The translations under genes were made by a program, and so were the position numbers. Source: Macrococcoides psychrotolerans (GTDB lineage Bacteria > Bacillota > Bacilli > Staphylococcales > Staphylococcaceae). Taken from it: a stretch of 64,000 nt of DNA. The stretch lies in contig NZ_CP124591.1 in the NCBI RefSeq assembly GCF_038095555.1, positions 434,001 to 498,000 of the forward strand. Direction: 5' to 3'. The notes under the pieces are model-generated. The model searched no databases and was not told where the DNA came from. It saw only the letters and a program-made list of their open reading frames with translations. Within the stretch, counting starts at the first letter, position 1, and every line of letters begins with the position of its first letter. This document shows positions 54,197 through 62,776 of this stretch, in pieces.

Positions 54197-56086
54197 ATGA
54201 GAATCACTGATTTGCTTACATTTGACACGATGGCAATGGATTTACAAGCGACAACGAAAGACGGTGTGATCGATGAGTTAGTCGATACATTATCAGCTGC
54301 TGGTATTTTATCAGACAAAGCATCATTTAAAGAAGCGATACATGCACGTGAAGCACAGAGTACTACAGGTGTTGGTGAAGGGATTGCAATTCCCCACGCG
54401 AAAAATGATGCGGTTAAGAAACCAGCCATAGCATTTGGTAAAGCGGTAGATGGCATCGATTACGATTCACTTGATGGGCAACCAGCGCGCTTATTCTTTA
54501 TGATTGCAGCACCTGCAGGAGGTGCACAGACGCATCTTGAAGCTTTAGCGAAGTTATCAGGGATATTAATGAATGAAGATGTTAGAACTGAATTATTACA
54601 CGCAAAGACAAAAGAAGAAGTTATTGAAACAATCAACTTACACGATGAAATTGAAAAAGATGAAGAAGTCGTTTTAGCACCTACTGGAGATGAGGATGAT
54701 GATAATCTCGTGCTAGCTGTTACCGCATGTCCTACAGGAATCGCACATACGTATATGGCAGCAGATGCACTGAAGAATCAAGCTGTTAAGATGGGTGTGC
54801 CGATTAAAGTTGAGACAAATGGTTCAGGAGGCATTAAAAACAGATTAACAGAGGAAGAAATTAAAAAAGCAAAAGGTATTATCGTTGCAGCAGATGTGAA
54901 TGTTGAAACAAATCGTTTCCATGGTAAGAATGTTGTGACAGTACCAGTAGCAGATGGCATTAAGCGTCCTGAAGAGCTGATTAATATGGCTTTAGATACA
55001 TCAAGACCAGCATATACTGCAAAGGATGATAAAGGCACTACGAATTCAGGTGGAGAGCGTAAAGGATTTTATAAACACTTGATGAGCGGTGTATCTAATA
55101 TGCTACCTTTCGTTGTTGCAGGTGGTATATTAATGGCCATTGCATTTATGTTTGGGATTACATCGTTCGATCCAACCAAATCAGATTACCATCCGTTTGC
55201 AGAAGCATTATGGGCGATTGGGAATAAGTCTGCATTCGCTTTAATGGTTCCGATATTAGCAGGTTTCATCGCAATGAGTATTGCAGACCGTCCTGGATTG
55301 GCACCAGGTATGGTTGGTGGTATGTTAGCTGTTATGGGAGGTTCAGGCTTCCTTGGTGGACTGATTGCCGGATTCTTAGCAGGTTATTTAGTAGAAGCGA
55401 TTAAGAAAATGTTAAGTGGTATGCCACAAGCATTAGATGGATTAAAACCGACGCTATTATATCCACTGCTTGGTGTAACAAGCACGGGATTAATTATGTA
55501 CTACATTATCAACCCACCAGCGAGCTGGTTAAATAAATTAATGGCAGATACCTTAAATAGTATGGATGGAACAAATATCGTATTGCTGGGCTTAGTATTA
55601 GGTGGTATGATGGCCATTGATATGGGTGGACCGTTCAATAAGGCATCATACGCATTTGGGTTTGCAGCAATTGAAGCGGGGAACTATGCACCGATTACTG
55701 CTGCGATGATAGGTGGAATGGTTCCACCATTAGCAATAGCGCTATCAATGATTTTATTTAAGAAAAAGTATACAAAGACACAACGTGGATCAATCGTTTC
55801 AAATATCGTAATGGGAGCATCATTTATTACTGAAGGTGCAATTCCGTTTGCAGCAGCAGACCCATTACGTGTCATCCCATCAATGATTGCAGGAAGTGCA
55901 ACAGCTGGAGCACTTGCAATGGCATTCGGTTGCCGTGTCCCAGCACCACATGGTGGTATATTCGTAATTGGACTTGATAAAGCACACTGGCCGATGTTCT
56001 TACTTGCATTATTCATTGGTGTTGTCGTATCAGCAGTCATTTACGGTTTGATTAAGAAACACCCAGAAGAACTAGAAGTGAAATAA
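54197..56086 (+). CDS. fruA: Fructose PTS transporter subunit IIABC
   Basis: 629 residues in the order IIA, IIB, IIC. The IIA phospho-histidine is His67 (GIAIPHAKND), the IIB phospho-cysteine is Cys178 (TACPTGIAHTYMA), and the IIC membrane domain starts near residue 295. It imports fructose while phosphorylating it to fructose-1-phosphate, the FruK substrate. Last gene of the operon; a strong terminator follows. Confidence 0.96.
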   Translation: MRITDLLTFDTMAMDLQATTKDGVIDELVDTLSAAGILSDKASFKEAIHAREAQSTTGVGEGIAIPHAKNDAVKKPAIAFGKAVDGIDYDSLDGQPARLFFMIAAPAGGAQTHLEALAKLSGILMNEDVRTELLHAKTKEEVIETINLHDEIEKDEEVVLAPTGDEDDDNLVLAVTACPTGIAHTYMAADALKNQAVKMGVPIKVETNGSGGIKNRLTEEEIKKAKGIIVAADVNVETNRFHGKNVVTVPVADGIKRPEELINMALDTSRPAYTAKDDKGTTNSGGERKGFYKHLMSGVSNMLPFVVAGGILMAIAFMFGITSFDPTKSDYHPFAEALWAIGNKSAFALMVPILAGFIAMSIADRPGLAPGMVGGMLAVMGGSGFLGGLIAGFLAGYLVEAIKKMLSGMPQALDGLKPTLLYPLLGVTSTGLIMYYIINPPASWLNKLMADTLNSMDGTNIVLLGLVLGGMMAIDMGGPFNKASYAFGFAAIEAGNYAPITAAMIGGMVPPLAIALSMILFKKKYTKTQRGSIVSNIVMGASFITEGAIPFAAADPLRVIPSMIAGSATAGALAMAFGCRVPAPHGGIFVIGLDKAHWPMFLLALFIGVVVSAVIYGLIKKHPEELEVK

Positions 56087-56099
56087 AGTATAAATTATA

Positions 56100-56136
56100 A
56101 CCTGCCGTACTAAAATAAAAGTTCGGCAGGTTTTTT
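56100..56136 (+). terminator. Rho-independent terminator after fruA
   Basis: ACCTGCCG-ACT and AGT-CGGCAGGT around AAAATAAA, followed by TTTTTT. Confidence 0.9.
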
Positions 56137-56259
56137 ATAAATATTTTCAATAGATTGACATATTATAAATCTTTTCTCATTATTTACTGCGTAATATATA
56201 ATAAATGGGGTATAATATCATTACTTATTAATTGTGAAATAAAAGAACGGATGATATGG

Positions 56260-57042
56260 ATGCTATATTATAAAACATATATAAAAGATAAAGACGCACC
56301 TTGGATTACATTTATTCATGGTGCAGGGGGAAGCTCGACGATTTGGTTTAAACAGATACGATACTTCAGAAAAGATTTTAACATATTACTCGTAGATCTT
56401 CGCGGACATGGACGTTCATCGGAAGTAATCTGGAAGAAGGAGGACTCATTTAAGACACTTGCCTCAGAAGTTGTCGAAGTACTGGATGAACTTGGTATCC
56501 AAAAGACACATATTATCGGAATGAGCTTGGGGACAATCGTTTCTCAAACAGTGGCGAACAAATATCCTGAACGAGTGATATCACTCGTGTTAGGAGGTGC
56601 GATTATATCGCTTGATATTCGTACGAAATTCTTGCTGATGATTGGACGACTAACAAAGAATCTTATTCCGTTTATGTTGCTATATAAACTGTTTGCATGG
56701 ATTATTATGCCGAAGAAGGCTCATGAAGAATCACGTCTCGCTTTCATAAACGAAGCAAAGAAGATGAGTCAGAAGCAATTTGTGAAATGGTTTAGTTTGA
56801 CGAAACTAATCAATCCTTATCTAAGTCATCTGCAAGTCGCAACGAAGACCATACCGACATTGTTTATTATGGGAGAAGAGGATTATTTGTTTATCCCGCC
56901 AGTTGAAAAGGTAGTGAAAGAAAATGGAAACTTTAGCCTAGAAGTGATTAAAGATTCTGGACATGTATGTAATATCGATCAGCCAGAACGTTTTAATGAT
57001 TTGAGTAAGACATTTATTAATATCCATTCCGCTAATGCTTAA
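56260..57042 (+). CDS. Alpha/beta hydrolase
   Basis: 260 residues. HGAGG (oxyanion), the nucleophile elbow GMSLG with Ser near residue 88, an acidic GEEDYLF near 205 and His in DSGHVCNID near 235 form a complete hydrolase site. The family includes esterases, haloperoxidase-like and MenH-like enzymes. ATG 56251 is an alternative; neither start has a strong RBS, and a longer frame to 56155 is unlikely since it overlaps the fruA terminator region. Substrate unknown. Confidence 0.8.
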   Translation: MLYYKTYIKDKDAPWITFIHGAGGSSTIWFKQIRYFRKDFNILLVDLRGHGRSSEVIWKKEDSFKTLASEVVEVLDELGIQKTHIIGMSLGTIVSQTVANKYPERVISLVLGGAIISLDIRTKFLLMIGRLTKNLIPFMLLYKLFAWIIMPKKAHEESRLAFINEAKKMSQKQFVKWFSLTKLINPYLSHLQVATKTIPTLFIMGEEDYLFIPPVEKVVKENGNFSLEVIKDSGHVCNIDQPERFNDLSKTFINIHSANA

Positions 57043-57055
57043 AGCTTTAATTTAG

Positions 57056-57087
57056 ATATTACAGTGTACTTAAATACACTGTAATAT
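57056..57087 (+). terminator. Hairpin after the hydrolase, terminator-like without T-run
   Basis: Perfect 13-bp stem ATATTACAGTGTA with its complement, 6-base loop. The weak downstream T content leaves its termination strength uncertain. Confidence 0.45.
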
Positions 57088-57094
57088 TAATGTA

Positions 57095-57106
57095 CACAAA
57101 TTTGTG
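57095..57106. promoter_or_regulatory. Perfect palindrome next to the -10 of the CNNM gene
   Basis: CACAAATTTGTG is a 12-base palindrome that ends one base before TAAAAT (57108-57113), a plausible -10. It could be a repressor site; the regulator is unknown. Confidence 0.35.
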
Positions 57107-57130
57107 ATAAAATATTGAGTAATCTACCGA

Positions 57131-57269
57131 GGAGGTGACTACTGTTGGGAAGGTCATAAATTGTATAAAAGCAAATTTAAATCAAGAAATAATTGTAACA
57201 AAAATCAAATGTGACTTGCGTAGTCACCAAACATATTTCGGAGGTGAATCCCTAGTATTAGGGAATTAA
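57131..57269 (+). promoter_or_regulatory. Structured leader of the CNNM/CorC gene
   Basis: Two GGAGGTGA sequences (57131-57138 and 57240-57247) can both pair with the anti-SD CACC segment at 57224-57228: the first through a perfect 9-bp stem (57134-57142 with 57220-57228), the second through 5 bp. A 6-bp hairpin (57249-57264) separates the second SD from the start codon. Small reading frames occur in between. Confidence 0.55.
57161..57214 (+). CDS. Possible 17-residue leader peptide
   Basis: TTG at 57161 with GGAAGG 7 nt upstream opens a frame of 17 codons before TGA. The peptide MYKSKFKSRNNCNKNQM is basic and Asn-rich. It lies within the structured leader and could act by translation rather than by its product. 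Weak evidence; only the SD spacing and position support it. Confidence 0.25.
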   Translation: MYKSKFKSRNNCNKNQM

Positions 57270-58607
57270 TTGGACATACAGACCATATCAAATTTATTAT
57301 TATTCGCATTATTAATCGCACTCACTGCATTATTCGTAGGATCAGAATTTAGTTTAGTTAAGGTAAGAACTTCAAGAATTGATCAGCTTGTATCAGAAGG
57401 TAATTCTGCTGCAAAGATTGTACAACATATGGTGCATCATCTAGATTATTATTTATCAGCATGTCAGCTTGGTATTACAGTAACAGCTTTAGGGCTTGGT
57501 TGGATTGGTGAATCAACATTCGAAGCATTAATTCATCCTGTTCTACATTTATTCCATATCCCAACTGATTTGAGTAAGCCAATAACGATATTCTTAAGTT
57601 TCTTTATCGTTACATTTATTCACGTAGTTATCGGAGAACTTGCACCGAAGTCTCTAGCTATCCAATATGCCGAGAGGATGACTTTAGCATTTGCTAGACC
57701 CCTTTATTTCTTTGGTATTATTATGAAACCATTGATCTTTGCTATGAACGGTACGGCCCGTTTAATCTTACGTATCTTTGGTGTCCAGCCTGCAGATCAT
57801 GAACAGGCGATGAGTGAAGAAGAGCTGAAGATTATTATGACCCAGAGTTATCAAGGTGGAGAAATCAACCATACAGAGCTTGCGTATATGCAGAACATCT
57901 TTAGTTTTGACGAGCGATTAGCAAAGGATATTATGGTACCGAGAACGCAGATGGTATCATTAACACAACCATTCAATATTGATGAGTTGTTAGAAGTGAT
58001 TAACGAACATCAATTTACACGTTATCCAATTACTGAAGATGGCGACAAAGATCATATTATTGGATTTATTAATGTAAAAGAATTTCTAACGAAATATGCT
58101 TCAGGTAATCCTGTACGTATTAAGGATCATATTCATGATCTGCCGTTAATTCATGAAGTGACACGCATTAGTGATGCTTTAATTAAGATGCAGCGTGAAC
58201 GTGTGCATATTGCACTTGTTATTGATGAATACGGCGGTACAGCAGGGATTATTACGATGGAAGATATATTGGAAGAGATTGTCGGAGAGATTCGTGATGA
58301 ATTTGATGATGATGAAGTGAATGATATTATTAAGACTGGAGACGATACATATCAGATTAATGGTCGTGTATTATTAGATGATATTACCGAGAAGTTTGGT
58401 ATAGAGTTTGAAGATTCAGACGATATTGATACGATAGGGGGATGGATTCAATCGCAAAATCCCGATATTGAGAAAGATGATTACATTGATACTAAGTATG
58501 ACAAATGGGTTGTATTAGAATCTGAGAACCATCAGATTATCACTGTTGCGTTGCATAAAGACTTCAATGCTTCAAGAAATAATCCAGACGAAGAAGAGGA
58601 AGCGTAA
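57270..58607 (+). CDS. mpfA: CNNM/CorC (HlyC) family transporter, MpfA-like
   Basis: 445 residues: a DUF21/CNNM membrane domain (about 1-190, with SACQLGITVTALGLGWIGE), a CBS pair (about 205-330, with MVPRTQMVSL and YGGTAGIITMEDILEEIVGE) and a CorC/HlyC C-terminal domain. CNNM proteins move Mg2+; the S. aureus MpfA exports it. Start is TTG 57270, forced by a stop three bases upstream; the SD lies 22 nt away and is brought close by a hairpin. DUF3817 follows immediately. Confidence 0.85.
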   Translation: MDIQTISNLLLFALLIALTALFVGSEFSLVKVRTSRIDQLVSEGNSAAKIVQHMVHHLDYYLSACQLGITVTALGLGWIGESTFEALIHPVLHLFHIPTDLSKPITIFLSFFIVTFIHVVIGELAPKSLAIQYAERMTLAFARPLYFFGIIMKPLIFAMNGTARLILRIFGVQPADHEQAMSEEELKIIMTQSYQGGEINHTELAYMQNIFSFDERLAKDIMVPRTQMVSLTQPFNIDELLEVINEHQFTRYPITEDGDKDHIIGFINVKEFLTKYASGNPVRIKDHIHDLPLIHEVTRISDALIKMQRERVHIALVIDEYGGTAGIITMEDILEEIVGEIRDEFDDDEVNDIIKTGDDTYQINGRVLLDDITEKFGIEFEDSDDIDTIGGWIQSQNPDIEKDDYIDTKYDKWVVLESENHQIITVALHKDFNASRNNPDEEEEA

Positions 58608-58608
58608 T

Positions 58609-58908
58609 ATGGAAAGTAGTACTTTGAAGAGTGTGTTTAGATTCTTTGGTTTCCTAGAAGGGGGCTCACTCTTGTTATTATTAGGTATTGCAATGCCCCT
58701 TAAATATTCAGCTGGAAAGCCTGAAGTTGTAACAATAATAGGTTCAATTCATGGGTTTTTATTCACAGTGTATGTAATTACATTAATATTAATAACGATT
58801 CGTACGAAATGGCCCATGAAGTGGCCGGTCATCGGTCTTATTGTAGCATTCATACCATTTGGCACATTTGTGTATGATCATTATTATATTCGTTCAAAAT
58901 ATTATTGA
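58609..58908 (+). CDS. DUF3817 membrane protein
   Basis: 99 residues with three predicted membrane helices. FRFFGFLEGGSLLLLLGIAMPLK and GSIHGFLFTVYV match DUF3817 (YdzA-type). ATG 58609 follows AGAGGA; longer frames overlap the CNNM gene. Its stop is part of the terminator stem. Function unknown; likely co-transcribed with mpfA. Confidence 0.8.
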   Translation: MESSTLKSVFRFFGFLEGGSLLLLLGIAMPLKYSAGKPEVVTIIGSIHGFLFTVYVITLILITIRTKWPMKWPVIGLIVAFIPFGTFVYDHYYIRSKYY

Positions 58909-58939
58909 AGCGTGTGAGGCAATGCCTCAGACGCTTTTA
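58908..58939 (+). terminator. Rho-independent terminator
   Basis: AAGCGT, TGAGGC and their complements GCCTCA, ACGCTT around AAT, followed by TTTTA. Confidence 0.85.
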
Positions 58940-58960
58940 CTTTGAAAGGTTGCTGGTTGT

Positions 58961-59671
58961 ATGAGAATTAATAAGTATTTATCAGAAGCGGGCATTTGCT
59001 CACGTCGTGGAGCTGATAAGTGGATCGAAGCAGGACGCATAAAGATTAATGGCGTTAAAGCTGAACTTGGCAGTAAGGTGACAGAAGGTGATAGTGTTGA
59101 AGTTGATAACAAAGTTGTGACATTGAACACAGATAAAGGATACGTATATATTAAACTGAATAAACCTCGTGGTATTACATCGACAACTGAGCGCCATATT
59201 AAAGGGAATATCGTTGATTTTGTGGGGCATAGTGAACGTATATTTCATATCGGTAGATTAGATAAAGATTCAGAAGGCTTAATCTTGCTCACGAATGATG
59301 GTGATATCGTAAACGAAATATTACGTAAGGAAGGTCGACATGAAAAGGAATATATCGTAACTGTTGATAAACCCATAACTGATGATTTCGTGAAACAGAT
59401 GTCAGAAGGTGTGGCAATATTGGATACTGTGACATTACCTGCAGAAGTTGAGAGATTAAATGCGAAGACATTCAAAATTATATTAACGCAAGGATTGAAT
59501 CGACAAATCAGACGTATGACAGAAGCATTAGGATATGAAGTGAAGCAATTGCGTCGAATTCGCGTGATGAATATATTGGTGGATGACTTAAAACTTGGAG
59601 AATGGAAAGATTTAACTGAAAGTGAAAAGGATGAACTTTTTTCGACGTTGAAGTATGTGCCAAAACGTTAA
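58961..59671 (+). CDS. rluF: RluF-type 23S rRNA pseudouridine synthase
   Basis: 236 residues: an S4 RNA-binding domain (1-60, MRINKYLSEAGICSRR) and an RsuA/RluB-type catalytic domain with the Asp101 nucleophile in GRLDKDSEGLILLTNDGD. QGLNRQIRRMTEALGYEVKQLRR favours the RluF (position 2604) branch over RluB or RsuA. The site assignment needs alignment. Weak SD (AAAGG). Confidence 0.8.
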   Translation: MRINKYLSEAGICSRRGADKWIEAGRIKINGVKAELGSKVTEGDSVEVDNKVVTLNTDKGYVYIKLNKPRGITSTTERHIKGNIVDFVGHSERIFHIGRLDKDSEGLILLTNDGDIVNEILRKEGRHEKEYIVTVDKPITDDFVKQMSEGVAILDTVTLPAEVERLNAKTFKIILTQGLNRQIRRMTEALGYEVKQLRRIRVMNILVDDLKLGEWKDLTESEKDELFSTLKYVPKR

Positions 59672-59690
59672 ATATAAGTAAATCAGAAAA

Positions 59691-59730
59691 GAAGCGCCAA
59701 AACGATTAAAAAGTATCGTTTTGGCGCTTC
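59691..59730. terminator. Bidirectional terminator
   Basis: Perfect 16-bp stem (GAAGCGCCAAAACGAT and its complement) with an 8-base loop, between converging genes. Confidence 0.85.
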
Positions 59731-59736
59731 TACGCA

Positions 59737-60522
59737 TTAATCACTGAACATATCAAATAGTCCACCGATACCGCTTTCTCCCTTTTGTTTACCAGTAACA
59801 GGAGCTGCAGCAAAGATTCGACTTGCGAATCTTGAGAATGGCAGTGATTGCACATAAACACTTCCTGGGCCACGTAATCGCGCTAAAAATATACCTTCGC
59901 CCCCAAAAAGTTTTGTTTTAAGTCCCGGTACTGTCTCGATATCGTACGCTACATCTTTTGTCATACCTACTAAACAGCCTGTATCTACGAGCAAAGTTTC
60001 TCCAGGTTGTAGATCACGTTTCATAATGGCACCTCCTGCATGGATAAACGCCATACCATCACCTGATAAACGTTGCATGATGAATCCTTCTCCACCGAAG
60101 AAGCCAACACCTAAACGTTTCTGAAGTGCAATTCCAATTTGTACGCCTTTAGCAGCTGCTAGAAAAGCATCTTTCTGACAAATAAATTCTCCTCCCAATT
60201 GAGATAAATCAATCGGAATGATTTTACCTGGATATGGTGCTGCGAAATAGACATGGTCTTTACCTGTTCCACGGTTTGTAAATGTTGTCATAAACAAACT
60301 TTCACCTGTTAATGTACGACGGCCTGCTGCAAATAATTTATCCATAAATCCATTGCCACCGCTTGTTGAACCATCACCAAAGATTGTTTCCATATGAATA
60401 TTTGGGTTGATCATCATCATACTGCCCGCTTCAGATATCACTGTTTCATTTGGATCAAGCTCAATTTCAACATATTGCATATCATCGCCATAAATTTTGT
60501 AGTCTATTTCGTGATTGTTCAT
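59737..60522 (-). CDS. TIGR00266/AIM24-family protein
   Basis: 261 residues. The glycine-rich beta repeats ISEAGSMMMINPNI, GESLFMTTFTN, GVGFFGGEGFIMQRLSGDG and KLFGGEGIFLARLRGPG are the AIM24/TIGR00266 signature, giving a double-stranded beta-helix-like fold. Function is not established. RBS GGAGG precedes the ATG. Stands alone on the minus strand. Confidence 0.85.
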   Translation of the reverse strand: MNNHEIDYKIYGDDMQYVEIELDPNETVISEAGSMMMINPNIHMETIFGDGSTSGGNGFMDKLFAAGRRTLTGESLFMTTFTNRGTGKDHVYFAAPYPGKIIPIDLSQLGGEFICQKDAFLAAAKGVQIGIALQKRLGVGFFGGEGFIMQRLSGDGMAFIHAGGAIMKRDLQPGETLLVDTGCLVGMTKDVAYDIETVPGLKTKLFGGEGIFLARLRGPGSVYVQSLPFSRFASRIFAAAPVTGKQKGESGIGGLFDMFSD

Positions 60523-60647
60523 TATTTTCCTCCATTTATTAAGATTATCATTATTATACTAAATATTTGAAGCGTCTAAAAATATAATGATATTCATTTT
60601 GTAAGAAAGCTTGTTTAGTGTATGATTTAATAAAGGAGATGATAATT

Positions 60648-61481
60648 ATGAACCATATTCAGTTAAACAATGGTGTAACTATGCCACAAATTGGACTCGG
60701 TGTGTACAAAATTTCGGATGAAGAAATGTCAGAGGTCGTTAATGCCGCACTAGATGCAGGGTACCGTGCGTTCGATACGGCGCACTTCTATTTTAATGAA
60801 GCCTCGCTCGGTAAAGCATTGAACGAAAGCAATATACCACGAGAAGAACTGTTTATTACGACGAAACTGTGGAATGATCATCAAGGTTATGAATCAACGA
60901 AGAAAGCATTCAATGATTCGCTTCAGAAATTAGATATGGATTATGTAGATCTTTATTTGATTCACTGGCCATGTCCGGAAGACGAATTATTCGTTGAAAG
61001 TTATAAAGCGATGGAAGAACTGTATCACGAAGGGAAGATTAAAGCGTTAGGGGTCGCTAATTTCAAAGAACATCATCTGAATAAGTTACTACAAGAAACA
61101 ACTGTAGTACCTGCAGTAAACCAAATTGAGTATCATCCGATTTTTAATCAAGATACGCTGCAGCAGTACTGTAAAGATAAAGGCATTGCAGTTACTGCGT
61201 GGAGCCCATTAATGCGAGGCGGAGCACTGTTTGAAGACGAAACGTTGAAGCGTATCGCAGAAAAATATAACAAAACAGTAGCACAAGTCATTATTAGATG
61301 GCATATCGACAGTGGCCGAATCGTCATTCCTAAGTCATCAAACATAGAACGTATTAAAGAGAATATTGATGTTTGTCATTTTGAGTTAATGGAACAAGAT
61401 ATAGAAGCAATTAATAATTTAAATAGAAATGAACGTCAATTTAAAGATCCGGATAAGATTAAAATTGGGGATATGAAGTAA
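60648..61481 (+). CDS. Aldo/keto reductase
   Basis: 277 residues, AKR (beta/alpha)8 barrel. Catalytic tetrad: Asp43 and Tyr48 (FDTAHFY), Lys73 (TTKLWN) and His106 (LIHWP). The NADPH end motif IVIPKSSNIERIKENI is present. It reduces aldehydes such as methylglyoxal or 2,5-diketo-gluconate-like sugars; the substrate is unknown. ATG 60648 was chosen for the AAGGAGATGAT upstream. Confidence 0.9.
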   Translation: MNHIQLNNGVTMPQIGLGVYKISDEEMSEVVNAALDAGYRAFDTAHFYFNEASLGKALNESNIPREELFITTKLWNDHQGYESTKKAFNDSLQKLDMDYVDLYLIHWPCPEDELFVESYKAMEELYHEGKIKALGVANFKEHHLNKLLQETTVVPAVNQIEYHPIFNQDTLQQYCKDKGIAVTAWSPLMRGGALFEDETLKRIAEKYNKTVAQVIIRWHIDSGRIVIPKSSNIERIKENIDVCHFELMEQDIEAINNLNRNERQFKDPDKIKIGDMK

Positions 61482-61497
61482 ATATTGAATAAACGAT

Positions 61498-61531
61498 GAG
61501 ATGGTGATGTTCAATGGCACCATCTCTTTTT
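61498..61531 (+). terminator. Rho-independent terminator
   Basis: Perfect 9-bp stem GAGATGGTG/CACCATCTC with an 11-base loop, followed by TTTTT. Confidence 0.85.
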
Positions 61532-61610
61532 CATGAGTTCGTCACAATTAATGGTTTTTAACATATATATTAAATGTATGTTTGTTGTACAATAAGTTTG
61601 AGGTGAGCGT

Positions 61611-62336
61611 ATGAAATTTAAAAAACCAAATCAGCATGGCGCATGGGCAATGATTATTATGCCTGTATTGTTCGGAATGTTTGCAACAAAGTTTAATATA
61701 TTTCAGCTGCTCTTTTTTGCAGGATGGTTTATGACATTTTTCTTTGCAGATCATTTTCTGTTTTATGTGAAGCAGAGAAAGAAGCAAATCGGATACTTAA
61801 AGTGCGCATTATTGTTTTTATTCATCGCTGCAATTTGTTATATACCGACAATCATTTATGAATATAAAGTTATGATGTTTTTCTTAGCAATGCTACCGTT
61901 TGGTATTATCAATTATTTCTTTGCAAAAGCACGTAACGAACGCCATATTGTTAATGATTTCTCAGCAGTTATGATTTTCTCGATTGCAGGCGTGCTGACA
62001 TACTATATTCAATCTCATCAATTTGAATGGCCGATGATTTATGTATTCGGATTAAGTGTAGCGTACTTCATTGGAACAGTATTCTACGTGAAGACGATGA
62101 TTCGTGAGAAGAAGAATATCCATTATCGTAATATGTCATGGGTATACCATGTTTTACTTGTTATCGTAGGCTGCTTTATTCATCCACTGTTACTCATCGC
62201 ATTTTTACCGAGTTTGATTCGTGCAGTAATATTATACGGCAAGCAGCTTAAACCCATTAAAATAGGGGTGCTGGAAATTGCGAATGCGGTGTTTATTACA
62301 ATATTTATCGGTTTATTTTTTAATATCATCACATAA
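61611..62336 (+). CDS. YwiC-like membrane protein
   Basis: 241 residues with about seven to eight helices. The start KFKKPNQHGAWAMIIMPVLFG and ADHFLFYVKQRKK loop match the YwiC-like family, which is related to prenyltransferase folds. Role unknown. The start has GAGGTGAGCG upstream. Confidence 0.85.
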   Translation: MKFKKPNQHGAWAMIIMPVLFGMFATKFNIFQLLFFAGWFMTFFFADHFLFYVKQRKKQIGYLKCALLFLFIAAICYIPTIIYEYKVMMFFLAMLPFGIINYFFAKARNERHIVNDFSAVMIFSIAGVLTYYIQSHQFEWPMIYVFGLSVAYFIGTVFYVKTMIREKKNIHYRNMSWVYHVLLVIVGCFIHPLLLIAFLPSLIRAVILYGKQLKPIKIGVLEIANAVFITIFIGLFFNIIT

Positions 62337-62339
62337 AAA

Positions 62340-62365
62340 TAAGAGCAGCGAATTCGCTGCTCTTA
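62340..62365. terminator. Bidirectional terminator
   Basis: Perfect 26-base palindrome (TAAGAGCAGCGAA and its complement), between converging genes. Confidence 0.85.
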
Positions 62366-62379
62366 CTGTTTGCCGTATA

Positions 62380-62634
62380 TTAACGACGTTTGTGCATTAA
62401 TTGTAATACAATTGATACGATTGCAATTAAAAGGATTGTACCTACTAATGCAGGGATAATACTTACGCCCCAAATTGTTGGTCCCATTTCTCCTAATAAG
62501 TTACCACCGATAGATGCACCGATAAGACCGGCAATGATATTACCGATTTTTCCGCCTGGAATATCAGTACCCATAATCATACCTGCGATCCAACCAATCA
62601 GACCACCCATAATAATTGTTAAAATAAAGCCCAT
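62380..62634 (-). CDS. GlsB/YeaQ/YmgE-family membrane protein
   Basis: 84 residues, three helices with glycine zippers (GGLIGWIAGMIMG, GNIIAGLIGASIGGNLLG). The family is linked to general or acid stress, and GlsB is associated with the Asp23/Gls24 proteins in Gram-positives. RBS AGGAGG. An inverted repeat (62686-62702, ATAAGCG and CGCTTAT) lies upstream of a TATAAT on the minus strand and may be an operator. Confidence 0.85.
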   Translation of the reverse strand: MGFILTIIMGGLIGWIAGMIMGTDIPGGKIGNIIAGLIGASIGGNLLGEMGPTIWGVSIIPALVGTILLIAIVSIVLQLMHKRR

Positions 62635-62776
62635 AATAATTTCCTCCTATATTAAACAATTTAAACGAATATTATAAAAACGTTTATAAGCGTTTCGCTT
62701 ATGATTCATAAATACCACGTAAAAAAGGAGATAAACATTTTTATTAAAATTAATTTTAATATAATCATAAAAAAGC

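Noticed and set aside
57115..57270. M-box (ykoK) magnesium riboswitch upstream of the CNNM gene
   Set aside because: The conserved M-box segments (GTTAGGTGAGGCTCC-like start, GCTGCCCAAA and related loops) are not present; the leader has a different architecture.
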